Part shown: piece after piece, positions 41,101 to 43,596 of the stretch
How positions within the stretch are numbered: position 1 is the first letter of the stretch
Layout: the number at the start of each line of letters is the position of its first letter
Origin: an uncultured Clostridia bacterium
GTDB lineage: Bacteria; Bacillota; Clostridia; Oscillospirales; Acutalibacteraceae
Reading direction: 5' to 3'
Length of the DNA stretch: 43,596 bases
NCBI GenBank assembly: GCA_937880805.1
Contig: CALGRR010000107.1
Location: forward strand, 1-43,596
Notes under the pieces: model-generated
Told to the model about the DNA's origin: nothing
Seen by the model: only the letters and a program-made list of their open reading frames with translations
The model's database searches: none
Position numbers and translations under genes: made by a program

Positions 41101-42422
41101 CTGCCTCTTTCGGCACCGTCAACATATTTTACGGCACCGATTTCGGTGAGCCTGTCCACACCCGTGCGAAGACCCGTTGTTTCAACATCAAAAACAACAA
41201 AGGTTCCGTTAAACGGCATATCGGAACTGCCGTTGAAGGCTGTTACTGAGTCATCAACATAATAGGCTTCCATACCGTAGATAACCTTTATTCCCGTATC
41301 CTTTGCTGCTGCGGCAGCCTCGGGGAATGCCTGCACAACGCCGTGGTCGGTTATGGCAACTGCTTTATGACCCCATTTTGCGGCACGCTTGACAAGCTTC
41401 TTTGCACTTGTCATACCGTCCATTGCAGACATATTGGTGTGCATATGAAGCTCAACACGCTTTTCTTCTGCGGTATCCTTCTTTTCAATTTCTTCAATAA
41501 GCATAACGGAATTGGCCTTGATGCATACGCTCTTTATATAGTCGTCGTATTCAACGTGGCCTCTTATCATAACGGTTTTTCCGTCGCCTATGTTTTTAAC
41601 AAGCGCTTCGCTGTTTGCGGCAGCTTCAAAAATTTTGACTGCATAAGAATTAGTGCGGTCAGTTATGTTAAAGTTGATTATTTTCCATTTGCCGTCTTTG
41701 GTGTCACGGATGTCAAGACCGAAAATATTGCCCCAAACGGTAACATTACCGTCTTCAATGGAAACTCCGCTTAATGAAACGGGCTTTGATTTGATTGCAT
41801 TTCCGTAAATCACCTTTGCATTGGTAAGCGAAATCGGCAAATCATCATATTCCTTTACCGCCTTTTTGGGCTTGGGGGCTTCTTCCTTGGGTATTTCTAT
41901 TTTAAGATTTTCCGCCTGCATCTGCACATATTCGGGAGAATCGATTTTAACATCGCTTTCCCCGCTTATTTCAACGGAAACATTAACTTCAAAACGCTCT
42001 TTGATAAATGAAGAAAGGATTTTTTCGGCATCTGCTTCTTTAAGCAGAGATGCACCGTCAAAAACATTTATTGAAAGCTTCTCATTTTCAAAAACAAACT
42101 CTGCATTTTCAAGGAATCCGTTTGCGGCGGCAATATTCTCTTTTAAAGCTCTGATAAGCATATCCCTGCATTTTTCACCGTAGGCAGAGGATGGATAAAC
42201 TGCATTGATTATTACTTTGCCAAGACCCATAACGCCCTTAACGGCAGACTGAGCCTCAAGAATAAACTTATCTTCTATGTATAAATCAAAACGGACAGCC
42301 ATTTCGAGCTTGTTTTCGTTTTCGTCAAGATTAATTTTCACAACCTTGCCGTTTCCGAGCATTTCCCGAAGCGTATCATTAAGGCATTCGCCTATAAAAT
42401 CAAGAATTGAATTGCTTTGCAT
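38139..42422 (-). CDS. polC: DNA polymerase III subunit alpha, PolC type
   Basis: Replicative polymerase of low-GC Gram-positives, 1427 residues, full length. Domains in order: N-terminal region, OB fold (about 205-310), the PHP domain (VELHMHTNMSAMDGMTS, AITDHGVVQ) that is split by the proofreading exonuclease (VVFDVETTGL, HNATFDTDVM, HRADEDAGALAG), then the polymerase core (YVGSRGSVGSSFVAF, a zinc motif CEEC...CPVC, PDIDLNFSGEYQ with the catalytic Asp pair, KAGTIGTLADKTAFGF, TGQHPGGMVVVP). The C-terminus is normal. AAGGAGC precedes ATG 42422. It follows ispG, and the order ispG-polC is common in clostridia. Confidence 0.99.
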   Translation of the reverse strand: MQSNSILDFIGECLNDTLREMLGNGKVVKINLDENENKLEMAVRFDLYIEDKFILEAQSAVKGVMGLGKVIINAVYPSSAYGEKCRDMLIRALKENIAAANGFLENAEFVFENEKLSINVFDGASLLKEADAEKILSSFIKERFEVNVSVEISGESDVKIDSPEYVQMQAENLKIEIPKEEAPKPKKAVKEYDDLPISLTNAKVIYGNAIKSKPVSLSGVSIEDGNVTVWGNIFGLDIRDTKDGKWKIINFNITDRTNSYAVKIFEAAANSEALVKNIGDGKTVMIRGHVEYDDYIKSVCIKANSVMLIEEIEKKDTAEEKRVELHMHTNMSAMDGMTSAKKLVKRAAKWGHKAVAITDHGVVQAFPEAAAAAKDTGIKVIYGMEAYYVDDSVTAFNGSSDMPFNGTFVVFDVETTGLRTGVDRLTEIGAVKYVDGAERGRFQTFVNPERPIPQKIIELTGIDNRMVANAPKEEEAIRKFFEFCGEDAVLVAHNATFDTDVMKSSCRRCGIDYNYSHIDTLVMAQCLISDIKNYKLDTISNHFKLPKFDHHRADEDAGALAGIFEKLIELAKEQGIENVSQMNEKLKVDPRKLPTHHMIILAKNKVGLKHLYQLISKSNLEYFYRHPRVPKSELLAHREGLIVGSACEAGQLYQAVYVGKPYQKLKELASIYDYIEIQPNGNNAFMIRNGLVSGEEELNEINRQLIHLADELGLPVAATGDVHFMDEDDKVFREILMTGQGFSDAADQAPLYLKTTDEMLADFAYLGEDTAYEVVVKNPNMIADMCEEILPIPKGTYPPKIPGSDEELRKICYDRMEDYYGSPLPEYIRERLDKELESIIKNGFAVLYIIAQKLVWNSMDNGYYVGSRGSVGSSFVAFAAGISEVNPLVPHYICEECKHSEFFYKGEYGSGYDMPPKDCPVCGKKNMHRDGHDIPFETFLGFYGDKQPDIDLNFSGEYQFYAHRYTEELFGKSHVFKAGTIGTLADKTAFGFVKKWVEEKGIDVSRAEMDRLVQGCVGVKRTTGQHPGGMVVVPGDMDAEDFTPIQHPADAADSVHRTTHFDFHSLHDTILKLDNLGHDVPTLYKHLKDMTGIDVMEVDVCDPKLYELLTTPEPLGVTAEDIDCETGTLSLPELGTPFVRQMLIESQPKNFSDMLQISGLSHGTDVWIGNAQDLIKNGTCTISEVIGTRDNIMVYLINKGVEKGMAFKIMEIVRKGKATSLLTDEHKKEMLDHGVPQWYLDSCMKIKYMFPKAHAAAYVSAAMRLAWFKLYKPVEYYATFMTVRGEDIDTVTVLKGRAAVKAKMEEIKHKMAIKTATPKEEGTYTSLQVINEMMARGVEVLPIDIYKSTANRYVIEDGKIRLPFSAIAGCGGAAAQGLEDARNDGGGEFISVEDLQLRSGVSKSIITALEEGGALEALPKTTQLSFF

Positions 42423-42444
42423 TTTCTGCTCCTTTGAATAAGAA

Positions 42445-42463
42445 AGGGCAGAATCTCTGCCCT
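42445..42463 (-). terminator. Weak terminator/attenuator between ispG and polC
   Basis: AGGGCAGA (42445-42452) and TCTGCCCT (42456-42463) form a perfect 8-base stem overlapping the ispG stop, with a minus-strand tail TTTCTTATT. The tail is only partly T, so partial termination is more likely than a full stop. Confidence 0.6.
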
Positions 42464-43511
42464 ATATGTTTTCTATCTCTTTCATAAGTCTGTCAATCGC
42501 CTCATTTTCGGGCACCTTGCAGATTATTTCACCTTTTTTGAATATAAGTGCACAGCCGTCGCCGCCCGCAATGCCTATATCCGCTTCTCTTGCTTCGCCC
42601 GGTCCGTTTACAGCACAGCCCATAACGGCAACCTTAATCGGCTTTGTGCAGCCTCTTAATCTGTTTTCAACCTCGGTTGCAAGAGAAATGAGGTCAATTT
42701 TCGTTCTTCCGCAGGTAGGGCACGAAACAAGGTCGGGGCAATCGGTTTTAACTCCCGCCGCTTTAAGAATATCAAAGCCTGCATCAACCTCTTTAACGGG
42801 GTCATCGGTCATTGAAACTCTTATTGTGTCGCCAATTCCTTTGAGAAGAAGCGAGCCTATACCGATTGAGGATTTTATCAGAGCCATATTGTGAGTGCCC
42901 GCTTCCGTTACTCCGAGATGAAGCGGATAATCGCATTTTTCGGCAATAAGCTCATAGGCCTTAACCATAGTCTGAACATTTGAGGATTTAATTGAAATTA
43001 CAATATCGTTAAAATCAAATTTTTCAAGCAAAGAGGCGTGATGAAGAGCACTTTCAACCAACGCTTCTGCGGTTGGTGCACCGTGTTTTGCAAGGATTTC
43101 CTTTTCAAGCGAGCCGGAATTCACGCCGATTCTTATGGGCACCTGCTTCTGAAGGCAAGCCTTTGCAACCTCTTTTACTCTTTCGTCCGAGCCGATATTA
43201 CCCGGATTTATTCTTATTTTATCAACACCCGCATCAAGGCTGCCGAGTGCCAGACGATAATCAAAATGAATATCCGCAACAACGGGAACGGAAACATTTT
43301 CTTTGAGCTTTTCAATAAGCTTCACGGCCTCTTTATCAGGCACCGCTGCTCTGATTATTTCACAGCCTGCTTTTTCAAGCTCCACCGCTTGTTTAACGCT
43401 CGCTTCAATATCCGAAGCGGGCTTATTGAGCATTGACTGAACAGAGATTTTTTCTCCGCCGCCGATAAAGATATTGCCGACCTTAACCTTTCGGCTGCTG
43501 CGTCTTTCCAT
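42462..43511 (-). CDS. ispG: 4-hydroxy-3-methylbut-2-enyl-diphosphate synthase
   Basis: IspG/GcpE (349 residues) of the non-mevalonate isoprenoid pathway; it reduces methylerythritol cyclodiphosphate with a 4Fe-4S cluster. Conserved segments: KVGNIFIGGGEKISVQSML at the start, VADIHFDYRLAL near residue 97, KIRINPGNIG near 118, and the cluster ligands in SCPTCGRTKID (two Cys) and VMGCAVNGPGEA (third Cys), then ADIGIAGG. Length is that of the short, common bacterial type. ATG 43511 is preceded by GGTGA. It is the first gene seen of this block; the gene before it is outside the window. Confidence 0.98.
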   Translation of the reverse strand: MERRSSRKVKVGNIFIGGGEKISVQSMLNKPASDIEASVKQAVELEKAGCEIIRAAVPDKEAVKLIEKLKENVSVPVVADIHFDYRLALGSLDAGVDKIRINPGNIGSDERVKEVAKACLQKQVPIRIGVNSGSLEKEILAKHGAPTAEALVESALHHASLLEKFDFNDIVISIKSSNVQTMVKAYELIAEKCDYPLHLGVTEAGTHNMALIKSSIGIGSLLLKGIGDTIRVSMTDDPVKEVDAGFDILKAAGVKTDCPDLVSCPTCGRTKIDLISLATEVENRLRGCTKPIKVAVMGCAVNGPGEAREADIGIAGGDGCALIFKKGEIICKVPENEAIDRLMKEIENI

Positions 43512-43596
43512 TTTTTCACCAACTTTACTTTTTGAAACAGCAATCTCATATGTCTGAAATACAATATCTTACGCACATTCGAGCATTTTTCTCTTT
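43512..43596. other. Window edge, upstream of ispG, no gene assigned
   Basis: 85 bases at the window edge. Reading the minus strand, all three frames either stop within a few codons or show no recognisable end of a protein. In related genomes dxr or rseP often lies here, but I see nothing that shows it. Confidence 0.5.

Noticed and set aside
1..43596. tRNA or rRNA genes
   Set aside because: I read the intergenic stretches and saw no cloverleaf with GGTTCRA-type arm or rRNA-like sequence.

Overview
The window looks like a chromosomal segment of an endospore-forming Firmicute, most likely an uncultured gut clostridium near Oscillospiraceae/Ruminococcaceae. The evidence is a full-length Gram-positive PolC, Spo0A next to SpoIVB, an HrcA/CIRCE-controlled grpE-dnaK-dnaJ operon, a SAM-I (S-box) riboswitch before metK, strong AGGAGG-type ribosome sites with some TTG/GTG starts, and sigma-A promoters with 17-base spacers. 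The genus is inference; there is no rRNA to anchor it.

Layout. (1) 1-1642: an AT-rich two-gene cassette on + (an unrecognised two-pass membrane protein and a DUF4375-like protein). (2) 1703-3538: a minus-strand pair, a YkgJ-like Cys-rich protein and a CapA-type metallophosphatase lipoprotein. (3) 3776-11280: a tight seven-gene + operon with one clear promoter and one clear terminator: malQ, a methionine gamma-lyase/aluminium-resistance family PLP enzyme, DUF2461, a phosphohexomutase, then three tandem endonuclease/exonuclease/phosphatase (EEP) paralogues, two membrane-anchored or exported and one cytosolic. (4) 11321-15196: a secreted multi-domain surface protein and a lipoprotein, more AT-rich toward their 3' part. 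(5) 15244-15647: a gene-free 404-base element with 16-base perfect terminal inverted repeats, packed with hairpins, ending on the stop codon of the next gene. (6) 15647-23385: minus-strand block; read in its own direction it is hrcA-grpE-dnaK-dnaJ, a HAD phosphatase, then riboswitch-controlled metK plus a GtrB/CsbB-like glycosyltransferase. (7) 23475-24530: a membrane acyltransferase, divergent from (8) 24588-31256: a GPH-type sugar symporter, lepA, hemW, an exported protein and an ECF sigma/zf-HC2 anti-sigma pair. (9) 31254-43511: minus-strand block; in its own direction ispG-polC-acyltransferase-like-DUF6320-like-M20 peptidase-glycerate kinase, then spoIVB and spo0A.

Most genes are conserved housekeeping. 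The signals I find most worth a second look are the hairpin-packed inverted-repeat element at 15244-15647, the triplicated EEP genes placed behind glucan-metabolism genes, a CIRCE operator with an extra third half-site, a Spo0A promoter carrying three TTACC-type half-sites, and a surface protein whose first Ig-like domain is split by a Thr/Glu-rich insertion. I did not find a clear new defence, secretion or biosynthetic system; these are candidates of smaller scale. All sequence statements come from reading by eye; no database search was possible.
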